Shown: positions 26,742-36,977, numbered from the stretch's first letter. The stretch is DNA of 64,000 nt from Nitrospira sp. KM1 (GCF_011405515.1 NZ_AP022671.1:4331501-4395500); one strand, 5' to 3'. Translations and numbers: made by a program. The notes: generated by a model not told the origin, from the letters alone.

Positions 26742-27167
26742 ATGGACCTGGAGATTGGTTCGAACCTGTATCGAAACACCGACGGCACGGTAGAAATTCA
26801 GGGGATCCCGCAGATTCAGATTTCGCTGAGAGAGCCGGCCAAAACCGTCCTTGTGAATTTCGCCCTCTTTGACGGAACGGGCAAGGTGATGGCGAAACTC
26901 GTTGACAGCACGCTCATGTTCAACGAGCGGCGCGCCTATGAAGTATCCAAAACCTCAAGCCGCGTGACGCTGACTCATACGGATTCGAAGAAAGTCGTGC
27001 TGGAAATTGCGCTCAAGACTCCGAACGTGATTGCGTTGACAAAAGGCAGCTTTCACTCGGTCAAGGGTAATCTGGTCGAGGTATCCGACAAAGAATGGAA
27101 GATCGACCGTCAGCAAGCCAGCGGCACCACCGAGGACGCGGCGGGTGGTGCCGTCAGAATCGGATGA
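26742..27167 (+). CDS. Conserved-looking soluble protein of unknown function
   Basis: 141 residues without signal peptide, predicted mostly beta (TVEIQGIPQIQISLREPAKT, then VLVNFALFDGTGKVMAKLVD and TDSKKVVLEIALKTPNVIAL). GAGGAG lies 6 bases before ATG 26742. The strand pattern suggests a single-sheet sandwich; no catalytic motif. It is convergent with clpB (12 bases apart). Confidence 0.6.
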   Translation: MDLEIGSNLYRNTDGTVEIQGIPQIQISLREPAKTVLVNFALFDGTGKVMAKLVDSTLMFNERRAYEVSKTSSRVTLTHTDSKKVVLEIALKTPNVIALTKGSFHSVKGNLVEVSDKEWKIDRQQASGTTEDAAGGAVRIG

Positions 27168-27179
27168 CCCGATGATTCA

Positions 27180-29774
27180 TCACGATGCGACCGGAGTGAT
27201 GGAGATCTGATTGTTCTTCACATCGACTGCGGCCGTTTGCCCGTCCCGCAGTTCTCCTTTGATCAGTTGGCGGGCGATAGGCGTTTCCAATTCCTGCTGA
27301 ATCAGCCTCTTGAGAGGTCTGGCCCCGTAGACGGGATCGTAACCGCGCTCTCCGAGGTACCGAAGTGCCGCCTGCGTCGCCGTCAGCGTGATACGACGCT
27401 CCGCCAACCTGCTTTTTAGCCGCTCGAGTTGTATCTCGACAATCGTCGTCAGTTGATCCGTTTCCAATGGATGAAATACCACCGTCTCGTCGACGCGGTT
27501 GAGGAATTCAGGACGGAAATGACGGCGAAGCTCGTCCATGACGACGGCGCGGACATCCTCGTATGTCGATCGGCGCGAGCGCTGGGCTTCGAGGATTTGA
27601 GGACTGCCGATGTTCGATGTCATGATCAGGACGGTGTTCTTGAAGTCGACCGTCCGGCCCTGTGAATCCGTCAGACGCCCGTCGTCAAGCACCTGAAGCA
27701 GCACATTGAAGACGTCATGATGCGCCTTCTCGATTTCATCAAAGAGGATTACTGAAAAGGGTTTTCGACGCACGGCCTCGGTCAGTTGTCCTCCCTCTTC
27801 GTACCCCACATATCCCGGCGGCGCTCCGATCAATCTGGCGACGGTATGTTTTTCCATGTATTCGGACATGTCGATTCTGATCAGATTGCCTTCGTCATCG
27901 AACAGGGTCGCAGCCAGGGCTCTGGCTAATTCCGTCTTACCGACGCCAGTGGGACCGAGAAACAAAAATGAGCCGATCGGTCGGTTCGGGTCTTTAATTC
28001 CTGAACGCGCGCGCAGGACCGCATCGGCTACGGCCCGGACCGCTTGATCCTGCCCCACGACGCGCTGATGAAGCAGCTCTTCCAGCTTGAGAAGTTTCTC
28101 CATCTCGCCTTCCATCAACCTGGAAACCGGTATGCCGGTCCATCGGCTGACTACGGCCGCGATGTCATCCTCGTCGACCTCCTCCTTGAGCAGTCGACTC
28201 TCGCCTTGTTTCTTCCCCAGCTGTTGCTGTTCGATGGACAGTTCGCGCTCGAGACGAGGCAACTCTCCATACCGCAATTCCGCGACCCGGTTCAGGTCGT
28301 AGGCGCGCTCCGCCTTTTCGATCGCGAGTTTCACTTCTTCGATGGCCTCGCGATGCTTGCGCAGTCGTGCCACGGAAGCCTTCTCGGAGTCCCACCGGGT
28401 CTTCAACGCCTGGAGATCCCGCTGCTTTTCATTCAATTCCTGCTCGAGGGCGGTCAGCCGCGCGTGACTGGCCTGATCTTTTTCCTTCCGTAGAGCTTCT
28501 CGTTCGATTTCGAGCTGCAAGACCTTTCGAGAAACCTCGTCCAATTCGGCGGGAAGACTATCGATCTCCGTGCGCAGGCGGGCCGCCGCTTCATCAACCA
28601 AGTCGATGGCCTTGTCCGGTAAAAAGCGGTCGGCGATATACCGGTGCGAAAGTTTCGCTGCCGCCACGAGAGCGGCATCCTTGATCCGGACGCCGTGATG
28701 GACCTCATAACGTTCCTTCAGGCCGCGCAGAATGGAAATCGTATCCTCCACGGTCGGTTGATCCACCAGCACCGTTTGAAATCGACGTTCGAGAGCCGCA
28801 TCCTTCTCGATATGCTTTCGGTATTCGTCCAGGGTCGTGGCCCCGATGAGATGCAGTTCGCCACGGGCCAACATGGGCTTGAGGAGATTGGCAGCGTCCA
28901 TCGCGCCCTCTGCAGCGCCGGCTCCGACAACCGTATGGAGTTCGTCGATGAACAACAGGATCTGCCCCTGGGAAGACTGAATCTCCTTCAACACCGCCTT
29001 GAGACGCTCCTCGAATTCACCGCGGAACTTCGCACCTGCGACCAGCGCACCCATGTCCAGCGCGATCACCCGTTTTTGTTTGAGTCCTTCGGGGACGTCA
29101 CCCTTGACGATGCGGATGGCCAGGCCTTCGACAATGGCCGTTTTCCCGACGCCCGGTTCGCCAATCAACACAGGATTGTTTTTGGTTCGACGCGAAAGAA
29201 TTTGAACGACCCGGCGGATTTCTTCGTCGCGACCGATCACGGGGTCCAGCTTGCCCTGGCCGGCCAGCTGAGTCAGGTCGCGTCCATACTTTTCGAGTGA
29301 TTGATAGGTGCCTTCAGGGTCCTGTGTCGTGACGCGTTGATTCCCTCTTACCTGTTGAAGCGCCGGGAGGAGCCGATCCCGGGTCAGGCCGAGCTTCTTG
29401 AACACGCCGCCCTCCTGGACCATAGCGAGAAGGACATGTTCCACGCTGAGAAAATCATCTTTCAATGCCCGCTGTTCATCTTCGGCCTTGGTCAGCACGT
29501 GATTCAGACGGGGAGTAATGTGCAACTGACCCGGGGCGCCAGTCGCGCCTTGAACTTGAGGGAGCTTGGCGAGCGCCTGCTCGGTGGCCTGCTTGACCGC
29601 CTGTATCGACACGCCGGCCTGTTCGCATAAGGATGGGACGATGCCTCGCTCTTGCTCGAGTAAGGCCAGCAGCACATGTTCGACGTCAATGCCCTGATGG
29701 CTTCGTCTCATGGCATGAGACGAGGCGGTCTGAAGCGCTTCCTGAAGTTTAATCGTCGCCCGATTCATATCCAT
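27180..29774 (-). CDS. clpB: ATP-dependent protein disaggregase ClpB
   Basis: 864 residues, the normal size for this Hsp100 hexamer, which rescues aggregated proteins with DnaK. Order: N-domain repeats ([18 protein letters not shown]), NBD1 (Walker [10 protein letters not shown], Walker [10 protein letters not shown]), the long coiled-coil middle domain (about 400-520) that separates ClpB from ClpA/ClpC, and NBD2 (Walker [10 protein letters not shown], Walker [12 protein letters not shown]). No ClpP-binding loop is apparent. ATG 29774 ([14 protein letters not shown]) has GGAGG 8 bases upstream; a frame extension to 29810 exists. No clear heat-shock promoter was found in the 125-base divergent gap. 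Confidence 0.96.
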   Translation of the reverse strand: MDMNRATIKLQEALQTASSHAMRRSHQGIDVEHVLLALLEQERGIVPSLCEQAGVSIQAVKQATEQALAKLPQVQGATGAPGQLHITPRLNHVLTKAEDEQRALKDDFLSVEHVLLAMVQEGGVFKKLGLTRDRLLPALQQVRGNQRVTTQDPEGTYQSLEKYGRDLTQLAGQGKLDPVIGRDEEIRRVVQILSRRTKNNPVLIGEPGVGKTAIVEGLAIRIVKGDVPEGLKQKRVIALDMGALVAGAKFRGEFEERLKAVLKEIQSSQGQILLFIDELHTVVGAGAAEGAMDAANLLKPMLARGELHLIGATTLDEYRKHIEKDAALERRFQTVLVDQPTVEDTISILRGLKERYEVHHGVRIKDAALVAAAKLSHRYIADRFLPDKAIDLVDEAAARLRTEIDSLPAELDEVSRKVLQLEIEREALRKEKDQASHARLTALEQELNEKQRDLQALKTRWDSEKASVARLRKHREAIEEVKLAIEKAERAYDLNRVAELRYGELPRLERELSIEQQQLGKKQGESRLLKEEVDEDDIAAVVSRWTGIPVSRLMEGEMEKLLKLEELLHQRVVGQDQAVRAVADAVLRARSGIKDPNRPIGSFLFLGPTGVGKTELARALAATLFDDEGNLIRIDMSEYMEKHTVARLIGAPPGYVGYEEGGQLTEAVRRKPFSVILFDEIEKAHHDVFNVLLQVLDDGRLTDSQGRTVDFKNTVLIMTSNIGSPQILEAQRSRRSTYEDVRAVVMDELRRHFRPEFLNRVDETVVFHPLETDQLTTIVEIQLERLKSRLAERRITLTATQAALRYLGERGYDPVYGARPLKRLIQQELETPIARQLIKGELRDGQTAAVDVKNNQISITPVAS

Positions 29775-29899
29775 GTGGCCTTCCTCCCGTATCGCCATAT
29801 CTATGAGCAATCCATAAGCATAAGTTCAGTCAAGTCAACGCCATGAAGAACTCCGCTTGACCCTGGACCAGTGGCCCGCTATTGTCCATCCCAGTCATT

Positions 29900-30721
29900 A
29901 TGATCTCTCCGACGCTCGCCCTGTACCACAAGGCCCTTCAAAAGACCTGGCAATCTCTTCAACGGGGGTGGGTCACCATCCTCGCGGTCGTCGGGTTTGG
30001 CTTCCTCCTTGTGCTCGCGACACAACTCGCGGGCGGCCTAGGTATCGCCGGAGGATTTCTGCTCGGAGCTGTGAACGCGCTGTTGGTTGGAGCGACGTTG
30101 AGCTTGATCGAACAGTCGGTCGCCTTTGCCCGGCGGTTGACGATGCAGGATGTCTTCGACAGCTTTGGCCGGTATTTTTGGGATGTCATCGGGGTCGGGT
30201 TCGTGTTGTGGATTCCATTGATGGTGCTCGACATGGGGATGGAGGCGAATCCGTATGGACAATTCCTTTCGTATGCCGTCCTGCTTCTCGTCTTTCTTTT
30301 GCTCAACCCGGCGCCGGAAGTCATCTATCAGGTCCGGCACGACTCTCCGTTGGATGTCTTCAAGAGCTCGTATGACTTTGTCATGGAAAATTGGATTGAA
30401 TGGTTCATCCCCATCGCCATTCTCCTCATTCCTTTGGTGCTCTCTCCGATGGGCCTCAGGTCGGTCTTCTCAATATCCAGCCGCGCAGGACGCGGAGCGG
30501 GACTCGACTTTTTCCAGATCCTGATACTCCCGTTCACGATCCTGGGCGGCTGGCTGGACTATCTGGGCGTCCCCCCCGCCATCAGTTCTTACGTCGTGTT
30601 GGTGCTGACACCGCCCTTAGCCGTGGCCATGATGTTATTTCGTGGCCATCTCTTTGCATCACTTGTGAACTCCTCCCGTCGTCAGCGGCAATTTGCCTCG
30701 CGGATCGCCGGAGACGAGTAA
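29900..30721 (+). CDS. Integral membrane protein of unknown function
   Basis: 273 residues with about six transmembrane helices (for example VTILAVVGFGFLLVLATQLA, YAVLLLVFLLLNPAPEVIYQ and WFIPIAILLIPLVLSPMGL). The ATG at 29900 is used; a TTG at 29882 would add six residues. The layout recalls bacterial membrane proteins with YciC-like glycerophosphoryl/multihelix topology, but no conserved motif fixes a family. Divergent from clpB. Confidence 0.6.
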   Translation: MISPTLALYHKALQKTWQSLQRGWVTILAVVGFGFLLVLATQLAGGLGIAGGFLLGAVNALLVGATLSLIEQSVAFARRLTMQDVFDSFGRYFWDVIGVGFVLWIPLMVLDMGMEANPYGQFLSYAVLLLVFLLLNPAPEVIYQVRHDSPLDVFKSSYDFVMENWIEWFIPIAILLIPLVLSPMGLRSVFSISSRAGRGAGLDFFQILILPFTILGGWLDYLGVPPAISSYVVLVLTPPLAVAMMLFRGHLFASLVNSSRRQRQFASRIAGDE

Positions 30722-30857
30722 AGTCTCCAAGAGACGGGGTACGGCCGCTTAAAGCCCCGCGGCAGCCGCAAAAACCGAATTTGACCCTTATAGAAAATTG
30801 AGGCTCCCCCGCGTGATTTCTTTATGGAAACCCTTGAGAACTGCTGCGAATTAGTGT

Positions 30858-32393
30858 ATGGATTTACCTACACCAAAGACAGTTATTAAAACCAGTCAGC
30901 CCGGTGAAGGGACATCCCTCGTGCGGCTATCGATTTTCTGGCGGATCGTACTGACGTCTCTTCTTATTATCGTTGTGATGGCCGGCGTCAACCTGTACGC
31001 CCTGATTCAGCTCAGGCAACTATCGGCCCTCAGCACGAAGATGGCGGTTCAGCACTATCCGGCCATCGAAGCGGCAAAACGATTGTTGACGCTCGCGTAT
31101 GTCCAGCTCAACAGCGAAAAGAAGTATCTGGCCGTGCGGGATGCCACGTTTCTCGAACATTTCGATGAAGAGGTCGAAGAATTTCGGAAAGGCATCGACA
31201 CGCTGCTGTTGCAGGAAGTTTCCCCGGAGGGAATCCAGCTACTGGAGCATGCCAAACGACTTCAACAAGAACGGTTGGGTATGTTCCACGCCGATTTGGA
31301 TCAGCCTCAACGTGCTGTCGTCGCCCTGTCAACGGCCTACGAAAGCCGGCGCAATTTGGTGATGGATCAACTGACGACGACGATGCAGCACTATATCGAT
31401 TTTCATGAATCAGGGATCATCACCGGCGTCAGGCGATCGCGTGAGAGTTCCGCGCAAGCCGAGGCAGTGACGGAGCAGCTCGTCTTGTTGGCTCTGTTAT
31501 TTGGAATCGGATTGGCGGGGATCGCGAGTTATACGATCTTACGTCCGCTCCGGCAATTACAAGGACATATCAAGCAGATCGGGCAGGGTAACTTTCGGGC
31601 ATCCCTGAACATTCGAGCCCCGAGTGAACTCAGAAACCTCGTCGATACGGTCAATTGGATGGGAGGCAAACTTCAGGAACTCGATGACATGAAGGGGGAG
31701 TTCCTGGCCCATGTGTCCCATGAATTGAGAACGCCCATGGCCTCGATTCAGGAGGGCACCCACTTGCTGCTGGATGAAATCCCCGGCCCGTTGGTGCCGG
31801 AGCAGCGCACGACGCTGAGAATCATGGCAGACAGCAGCAGACGCCTCATTCATCTGATTTCGACCATTCTTGATCTTTCCAAAATGGACGCGGGGATGAT
31901 GGAGTACCGAATCGTCGCGACCGATCTCAAGCGCATTGCCGACATCTCGGTCAACAAGATCCGGTTGCTCGCGGATGCGAAGCATGTGCAGCTCGTAGTG
32001 GAAGCGCCGGCACAACGTGTGTGGGTCAAAGCCGATTCAGTGCGCATTGAGCAGGTGTTGGACAATCTGTTATCAAATGCCTTGAAGTTCAGCCCTGAGG
32101 GAGGCATTGTGAAGGTCTTGATGCGGCCCGACTTGAAGGTGGGTGTGCTCGAGGTCTCTGTGTCCGATGTCGGGCCGGGCATTCCAGCCGACGATCTGCC
32201 GCATATATTCGAGCGGTTTTACCAAGGACGAACGTCATCCAAACAGTCGCTGCCCGGCAGCGGACTTGGCCTGGCCCTGGCCAAGAAAGTCGTGGAAGCG
32301 CACGGAGGTCGGATTTGGATCGAAAGCGAAGTGAAGAAGGGAACGACTGTACGGTTTGTCCTACGCATGACGAGGCGGGTGGAAGCAGCATGA
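30858..32393 (+). CDS. Membrane sensor histidine kinase (QseE/GlrK-like)
   Basis: 511 residues: a transmembrane helix (about 28-50), a helical periplasmic sensor region (50-205), a second transmembrane helix (208-230), HAMP, HisKA with phospho-acceptor H288 in AHVSHELRTPMASIQEGTH, and an intact HATPase (NLLSNALKFSPEGG, DVGPGIP, GSGLGLALAKK). The wording HELRTPxxSIxEGTxLLxD after the His resembles E. coli QseE/GlrK. Its stop overlaps the start of the lipoprotein gene (ATGA). The downstream sigma-54 regulator is the likely partner. Confidence 0.88.
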   Translation: MDLPTPKTVIKTSQPGEGTSLVRLSIFWRIVLTSLLIIVVMAGVNLYALIQLRQLSALSTKMAVQHYPAIEAAKRLLTLAYVQLNSEKKYLAVRDATFLEHFDEEVEEFRKGIDTLLLQEVSPEGIQLLEHAKRLQQERLGMFHADLDQPQRAVVALSTAYESRRNLVMDQLTTTMQHYIDFHESGIITGVRRSRESSAQAEAVTEQLVLLALLFGIGLAGIASYTILRPLRQLQGHIKQIGQGNFRASLNIRAPSELRNLVDTVNWMGGKLQELDDMKGEFLAHVSHELRTPMASIQEGTHLLLDEIPGPLVPEQRTTLRIMADSSRRLIHLISTILDLSKMDAGMMEYRIVATDLKRIADISVNKIRLLADAKHVQLVVEAPAQRVWVKADSVRIEQVLDNLLSNALKFSPEGGIVKVLMRPDLKVGVLEVSVSDVGPGIPADDLPHIFERFYQGRTSSKQSLPGSGLGLALAKKVVEAHGGRIWIESEVKKGTTVRFVLRMTRRVEAA

Positions 32394-33184
32394 AGTCATT
32401 GCTCCGGTTGGGCGGCTCTGTGGGGTATGCGATGTTCGCAGCTTTGGCCATAAGCGGTTGTGCATCATGGGCACCCACGCCTTCGGGGACATCCCCATTT
32501 TTCACTGTGGAACCTGCCGAAACCAAGGCCATGCAGACGATGGCAAAAAAACAGGATGCACTCGTCGCAAAATGCGCCGAACGCAATTCATGTGACCAGG
32601 CCTATTTCACACGCGCACTTATCGCCCTGTACGAAAGTCATGACAGCGCAGTGAAGTACTTCGAAAAGGTGATCGCGACATCGCCGCGCAGCCAATTGGC
32701 GGCTACGAGCAAGATGTGGCTGCAATTGCTCCAACAGTATCCGAATCCTACAGAGCGGTCATGGACGACTTCCGTGATGGCTGCTCCTGCCGTATCCGAT
32801 GGACAGATTGTCCTTGCACAAGCTTCGGATCGGCTGGTGCGGGATTTGCTTGATAGGGAATTGATCATTCAACAGTTGCGGGCGATGAAGGATTCCGATT
32901 CTCAGGCCATCGAAGTGTTGCAGCGGGATTTGGCTGAGCGGGAACGGAAGGCCGATGCCTTGATCGGTAAAAAAGATCCTCCTCCAAAGGTTCCGGGAGA
33001 AAGCGGCACCATCCAGTCGCTTCAAAAGCAACTGGTGGAGCGCGAAAAAAAGATCGACGAATTGTACAACCAGTTGGAAGCGCTCAAGCGTATCGATCAG
33101 GAGACCAGGGAAAAGATCCGTCCTATTCGCCCGCCGTCAACGGTTGCTCCGCTGACGGCGCCGGAACTGGCGCCAACACAATAA
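32390..33184 (+). CDS. Lipoprotein between kinase and regulator (QseG-like position)
   Basis: 264 residues; lipobox LAISGC follows a hydrophobic segment, so it is a probable envelope lipoprotein. The body is helical with TPR-like spacing (YFTRALIALYESHDSAVKYF) and a coiled-coil C-terminal part (IQQLRAMKDSDSQAIEVLQ, then LQKQLVEREKKIDELYNQ). It overlaps the kinase gene by 4 bases (ATGA) and ends 17 bases before the regulator. In enterobacteria the equivalent slot holds qseG/yfhG, a lipoprotein that affects kinase activity; that role here is inferred from position only. Confidence 0.75.
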   Translation: MKSLLRLGGSVGYAMFAALAISGCASWAPTPSGTSPFFTVEPAETKAMQTMAKKQDALVAKCAERNSCDQAYFTRALIALYESHDSAVKYFEKVIATSPRSQLAATSKMWLQLLQQYPNPTERSWTTSVMAAPAVSDGQIVLAQASDRLVRDLLDRELIIQQLRAMKDSDSQAIEVLQRDLAERERKADALIGKKDPPPKVPGESGTIQSLQKQLVEREKKIDELYNQLEALKRIDQETREKIRPIRPPSTVAPLTAPELAPTQ

Positions 33185-33201
33185 AGGAAGTCGAGCACAC
33201 C

Positions 33202-34620
33202 ATGGAACAAGAGCACATTCTCGTTATCGATGATGAAGAAGGTCTGTTGCAGCTCGTAAAGATGCGGCTCAACGCAATGGGGTTTGCCGTCACCGCGTGC
33301 ACGAACGGCCATGATGCCGTCAGCGCGGCCAAAGTGAATCGGTTCGATCTGGCGATCACCGACCTCCGTCTGCGGGGGGAGGACGGGCTGGATGTGACCG
33401 AAGAACTGCTGCGGATCCATCCGGGATTGCCCGTGATTATCCTGACGGCCCACGGAAGCATTCCGAACGCCGTCGAAGCCGTGCAGCGCGGGGCGTTCGG
33501 GTACCTGACCAAACCGTTCGATGACAAAGAGCTGAAATTGAAGATCGAGGAGGGATTGTCTCCCCAGCGGATGACGCGCGAGATTCAGCGGCTGAAATCG
33601 CTGGTCAACGAGCTGTATGGAATGGAGAACGTCGTGGCGCGCAGCCCGGCGATGCAGCGGTTGCTGCAACAGGTGGTGCAAGTCGCCGATTCCGATGCCA
33701 CGATGCTGCTCTTCGGTGAAACCGGGACTGGAAAGGAAGTGTTTGCCCGGGTGACCCACGCCAACAGCCGGCGAAGCAAGGGGCCGTTTGTCGCGCTCAA
33801 TTGCGCGGCTATTCCTGAAACCCTGTTTGAATCGGAGCTGTTCGGGCACGTCCGAGGTGCCTTCACCAGCGCACTCGGTCCAAAGAAAGGGCTATTTCAA
33901 AGCGCGCACGGAGGAACGTTGTTCCTCGATGAAATCGGCGAAATGCCGCTATCGATGCAGGTCAAGCTCTTGCGCGCGGTGCAGGAACGCGAAGTGCGGG
34001 AGGTCGGAGCGGAGCAGGCGACCAAGGTGGATGTCCGGATCATCGCGGCCACCAATAAGGATCTTGGCGAAGCTGTCAAGAATGGGACGTTTAGAAACGA
34101 TCTCTATTACCGTATTTCGGTCGTCCCTCTGTTCATTCCTCCTCTCCGTGACCGGCGAGACGACATACCGATCCTGGCGCAGCATTTTCTCGTCGCAAGC
34201 GCCAAGCGCGCGAACAAGGAGGCCCGCGGGTTCACGCCCGCAGCGCTGCACCGGCTGGTGACGAACCTGTGGCCTGGAAATGTGCGTGAACTCGAGAATG
34301 CGATTGAAAAGGCCGTCGTCATGTCCCGGCAGGATATGATCACTCCGGATCTGCTTCCTTCGATCGGGACGACGCCGGATTCGCAGCTCAAGCCTCTGAC
34401 AGAGGCAAAAGAAGAATTTGAAAAGACGTATTTGAAGAACGTGTTGCAATTGACCGGCGGCAACATCTCGAGAGCAGCCCAGCATGCCGGACGGTATCGC
34501 GCCGACTTTTACAAAATGCTCAAGAAGTACGGACTCCATCCCTCTTCGACGAAAGTGAAGGCGGGGCCGGAGGTCGAAGAAATGGAGGAGGAAGCCGATC
34601 TGACCGAGGCGGAGCGGTAG
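33202..34620 (+). CDS. Sigma-54-dependent response regulator (GlrR/QseF-like)
   Basis: 472 residues. Receiver with D54 (AITDLRLRG) and Lys in YLTKPFDD; AAA+ domain with Walker A GETGTGKE (172-179), sigma-54 loop GAFTSA (219-224, Gly to Ser relative to the common GAFTGA) and Walker B TLFLDEIGEM; and a C-terminal helix-turn-helix (NISRAAQHAGRYRADFYKML), whose wording is close to GlrR-type regulators. A charged acidic tail (EVEEMEEEADLTEAE) follows. Third gene of the kinase-lipoprotein-regulator operon. Confidence 0.9.
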   Translation: MEQEHILVIDDEEGLLQLVKMRLNAMGFAVTACTNGHDAVSAAKVNRFDLAITDLRLRGEDGLDVTEELLRIHPGLPVIILTAHGSIPNAVEAVQRGAFGYLTKPFDDKELKLKIEEGLSPQRMTREIQRLKSLVNELYGMENVVARSPAMQRLLQQVVQVADSDATMLLFGETGTGKEVFARVTHANSRRSKGPFVALNCAAIPETLFESELFGHVRGAFTSALGPKKGLFQSAHGGTLFLDEIGEMPLSMQVKLLRAVQEREVREVGAEQATKVDVRIIAATNKDLGEAVKNGTFRNDLYYRISVVPLFIPPLRDRRDDIPILAQHFLVASAKRANKEARGFTPAALHRLVTNLWPGNVRELENAIEKAVVMSRQDMITPDLLPSIGTTPDSQLKPLTEAKEEFEKTYLKNVLQLTGGNISRAAQHAGRYRADFYKMLKKYGLHPSSTKVKAGPEVEEMEEEADLTEAER

Positions 34621-35011
34621 CGGTCGGGTTCCTCAGTGCGTGAGGCAAGAACTCAATGTCGATCTTTGCCGCCTGTGACTTTTGGTTCGTTGATCGGATC
34701 CATCGTGTTGAGAATGGCATTTCCGCAGGTGCGTCTTCTCACGCCTGACCGAATAGCCTGCCCACCTGCGTTTACGAATATCGGCCATCGTCCCGTTCGG
34801 CCGCGGATCGCATCTCGTTACTGAGATGATCGGCGCGGCATGGCGCCCTCCGGTTCCTATCACCCGGCAGGAGGCTCGAACAAGAGCATGACCGATGGTA
34901 TGCTCGTAATATCGTCATCGGAATTCCGCCGCACAGAGCGCATGACGATCTCCACCTGCTCAGCGGGACGATCAATTCCCTTGGAAGCGGATCTCTTCAT
35001 TGCAAAGGTGA
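34621..35011. other. Intergenic stretch after the GlrR-like regulator
   Basis: About 390 bases without a convincing gene. A short hairpin (CCTCA at 34631-34635, TGAGG at 34641-34645) follows the regulator stop and may be a weak terminator; it has no T-run. No promoter was recognised for the gene at 35012. Confidence 0.4.
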
Positions 35012-35431
35012 ATGATGAAATGTCCCAATTGTTTGACCGAAAATCCTGATGAGGGAGACCAGTGCAAATCATGCGGCATGAGATTCAAGGTGAAACGCCG
35101 GCCGTCTGCTCCGCGCCATGATTCCATCGCCGAATACTTCACATTCAGACACATGGTCGCGCCGTTTTGGATCAGAAGTGCCTATGTGCTCGGGCTGATC
35201 ACCATCACCGGCGCCAGTATGGCGGCCATGCTGTTGCCGTACATGGTGACCTATTCCGAACATGATCACATGCTGGTTCGTATAGGCAGCATGGTCGTGC
35301 TCGTAGTCGGCAACATCTTGTGGCGGATACTCTGCGAGATGGTGATCGTCCTGTTCAGGATGCACATGCTGTTGGAGCGGCTGGACGACAGGGCTCGATG
35401 GCTTGCGGGGGTCGATACATTCGACAACTGA
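35012..35431 (+). CDS. Zinc-ribbon membrane protein with DUF4282-like region
   Basis: 139 residues. N-terminal zinc ribbon with two CxxC pairs (MMKCPNCLTENP, QCKSCGMRF), then two or three transmembrane segments (AYVLGLITITGASMAAMLL, MVVLVVGNILWRILCEMVI). The final WRILCEMVIVLFRMHMLLE resembles the DUF4282 signature. AAGGTG precedes ATG 35012; ATG 35015 is equally possible. Function unknown. Confidence 0.65.
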   Translation: MMKCPNCLTENPDEGDQCKSCGMRFKVKRRPSAPRHDSIAEYFTFRHMVAPFWIRSAYVLGLITITGASMAAMLLPYMVTYSEHDHMLVRIGSMVVLVVGNILWRILCEMVIVLFRMHMLLERLDDRARWLAGVDTFDN

Positions 35432-35440
35432 GCAGCCCTG

Positions 35441-35734
35441 TTATCCACATCGATTTGTATCACCGATATCTGCTCCGTTAGAGGCATATCCCGGCAAGAG
35501 TTTCCGTGTTCGATAATCCTTCTCTTCACATGTGAGTTTTCCTTCTTCACGCAGCGGCGCTGCAATCCCGATCATGAAGTCGGTGACCTGTTCCGGTTTA
35601 TAATCACGTGGAAGGCCGGACAAGAGATCGGATTCAGTCCTCTTATTAGGAACGGCGGCGAGAAATCCTTGCATGCGATGGGTTTGTGTTATGCCGAGCG
35701 ATTGAGAACGCTTGGTTGTACGCCGAATGCGCAT
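35441..35734 (-). CDS. Possible small hypothetical protein, divergent from the XRE regulator
   Basis: 97 residues, charged (PRDYKPEQVTDFMIGIAAPL, then REEGKLTCEEKDYRTRKLLP). No family recognised and no ribosome-binding site. The best -10-like element, TATAGT on this strand, is so close to the ATG that the mRNA would be nearly leaderless. It may be spurious; it is kept because it would share the operator region with the divergent regulator gene. Confidence 0.3.
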   Translation of the reverse strand: MRIRRTTKRSQSLGITQTHRMQGFLAAVPNKRTESDLLSGLPRDYKPEQVTDFMIGIAAPLREEGKLTCEEKDYRTRKLLPGYASNGADIGDTNRCG

Positions 35735-35742
35735 GATTTACT

Positions 35743-35765
35743 ATACTTGACATTAGGTAATGTAT
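35743..35765. promoter_or_regulatory. Operator-like imperfect palindrome at the XRE-PBP regulator promoter
   Basis: ATACTTGACAT (35743-35753) faces AGGTAATGTAT (35755-35765); 8 of 11 positions are symmetric. The TTGACA (35747-35752) can act as a -35 with TATTTC (35771-35776) 18 bases on. The core ATACTTGACA recurs exactly, inverted, at 41620-41629 in front of the porin operon, suggesting a common regulator. Confidence 0.5.
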
Positions 35766-35783
35766 AACTGTATTTCATCATGT

Positions 35784-36977
35784 ATGGGAGAGCGTCATCG
35801 AGCTGAGCCGATCAGCAACATTGACAATAACCTCAAATCTCTGAGGGCGGCCAAGGGCATGTCCCAAAGCGACTTGGCCGATTCAGCCCAAATCACTCGG
35901 CAAGCGGTCTGCGCAATTGAGGGCAATCACTATCTTCCGACTACCGCGGTCGCGCTTCGTCTGGCTGGGGTATTGGGATGCCGCGTCGAGGACCTTTTCA
36001 GCCTGCGTGCCACCGGCGAAGTGATCGAAGGAGAACTCATCGGGGAACTCGGCCAGGTGGACGTCAATCACACCTCGGTGCGGGTGAAAGTCGCCCGTGT
36101 CGAGGATCATTACGTCGTTCGTCCCGTACGTGCCTTGGGAGAACTTCTCGCGTATATGGTGCCGGCCGACGGATTGCTACTCGGCGGAGCAGTGAACGGA
36201 CGTGGAGCCGGCAAGATCGGCAAGCGGGTGCGTGTACAACTGCTCCGGGACCGCCGTGTGATCGAACAGGAAATTGCGATTGCCGGGTGCGATCCCGCGA
36301 TCTTCCTGGCAGGGGAATACCTCCGGCGCTATAAAGAGACCGCGACGGTGACCGGATGGACCATGGGAAGCAGCGCGGCGCTTGAGGCGCTCAAGCGGCA
36401 TGAGGTTCATATGGCAGGGCTCCATATCGTCGACGAAAAGACCGGAGAGTCGAACATTCCCTATCTTCGAAAGCATCTGCGTGGCGATGATTACCTGATC
36501 GTGACGTTCGCAGCCTGGGAGGAAGGGTTGATCGTGCGGCAGGGCAATCCCAAAGACATCCGCAAGATTGATGATCTGAGCCGCAGGGATATTACCCTCA
36601 TCAATCGCGAAAAGGGTGCCGGTGCCAGGCATTTGCTCGATCAACGACTCGAAAAAGAAGGCCTGCAATCGCAAGACGTCAGGGGCTACGACCTGGTCGC
36701 AGATTCACATTTCCAGGTGGCACGCCGGATTTCAGAAGGATCTGCCGACGTGGGAATGGGCGTTCGTTCTGCGGCAAATCTATTTGGATTGGACTTTATT
36801 CCACTGCAGCAATCCCGCTATGACCTTGTAGTGCCAAAGTCCTACCTCACGGCATTACCAAGCATCGGAAACTTATTGGAAGCCATAGTGAGCCGCCAGT
36901 TCCGCACGGAAATCGAGGCACTGGGAGGATACGACACAAGGGAAACCGGAAAGATCCGCCAGTTGCGCGTGCAATAG
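35784..36977 (+). CDS. One-component regulator: XRE helix-turn-helix plus PBP-like ligand domain (PF12727 type)
   Basis: 397 residues. An N-terminal XRE/Cro-type helix-turn-helix (LRAAKGMSQSDLADSAQITR, then AVCAIEGNHYLPTTAVALRL) is joined to a C-terminal periplasmic-binding-protein-like domain (VTGWTMGSSAALEALKRH, then VHMAGLHIVDEKTG, LINREKGAGARHLLDQRLEK, SADVGMGVRSAANLFGLDF). That domain also occurs with molybdate/molybdopterin functions, so an oxyanion or cofactor ligand is plausible but not shown. No signal peptide, so it senses inside the cell. Start 35784 is chosen because the promoter would place transcription there; ATG 35760 adds 8 residues. Convergent with the porin operon. Confidence 0.8.
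   Translation: MGERHRAEPISNIDNNLKSLRAAKGMSQSDLADSAQITRQAVCAIEGNHYLPTTAVALRLAGVLGCRVEDLFSLRATGEVIEGELIGELGQVDVNHTSVRVKVARVEDHYVVRPVRALGELLAYMVPADGLLLGGAVNGRGAGKIGKRVRVQLLRDRRVIEQEIAIAGCDPAIFLAGEYLRRYKETATVTGWTMGSSAALEALKRHEVHMAGLHIVDEKTGESNIPYLRKHLRGDDYLIVTFAAWEEGLIVRQGNPKDIRKIDDLSRRDITLINREKGAGARHLLDQRLEKEGLQSQDVRGYDLVADSHFQVARRISEGSADVGMGVRSAANLFGLDFIPLQQSRYDLVVPKSYLTALPSIGNLLEAIVSRQFRTEIEALGGYDTRETGKIRQLRVQ

Noticed and set aside
33097-33849. 250-codon minus-strand open frame
   Set aside because: It lies antisense to the GlrR-like regulator; composition is that of a GC-rich shadow frame.
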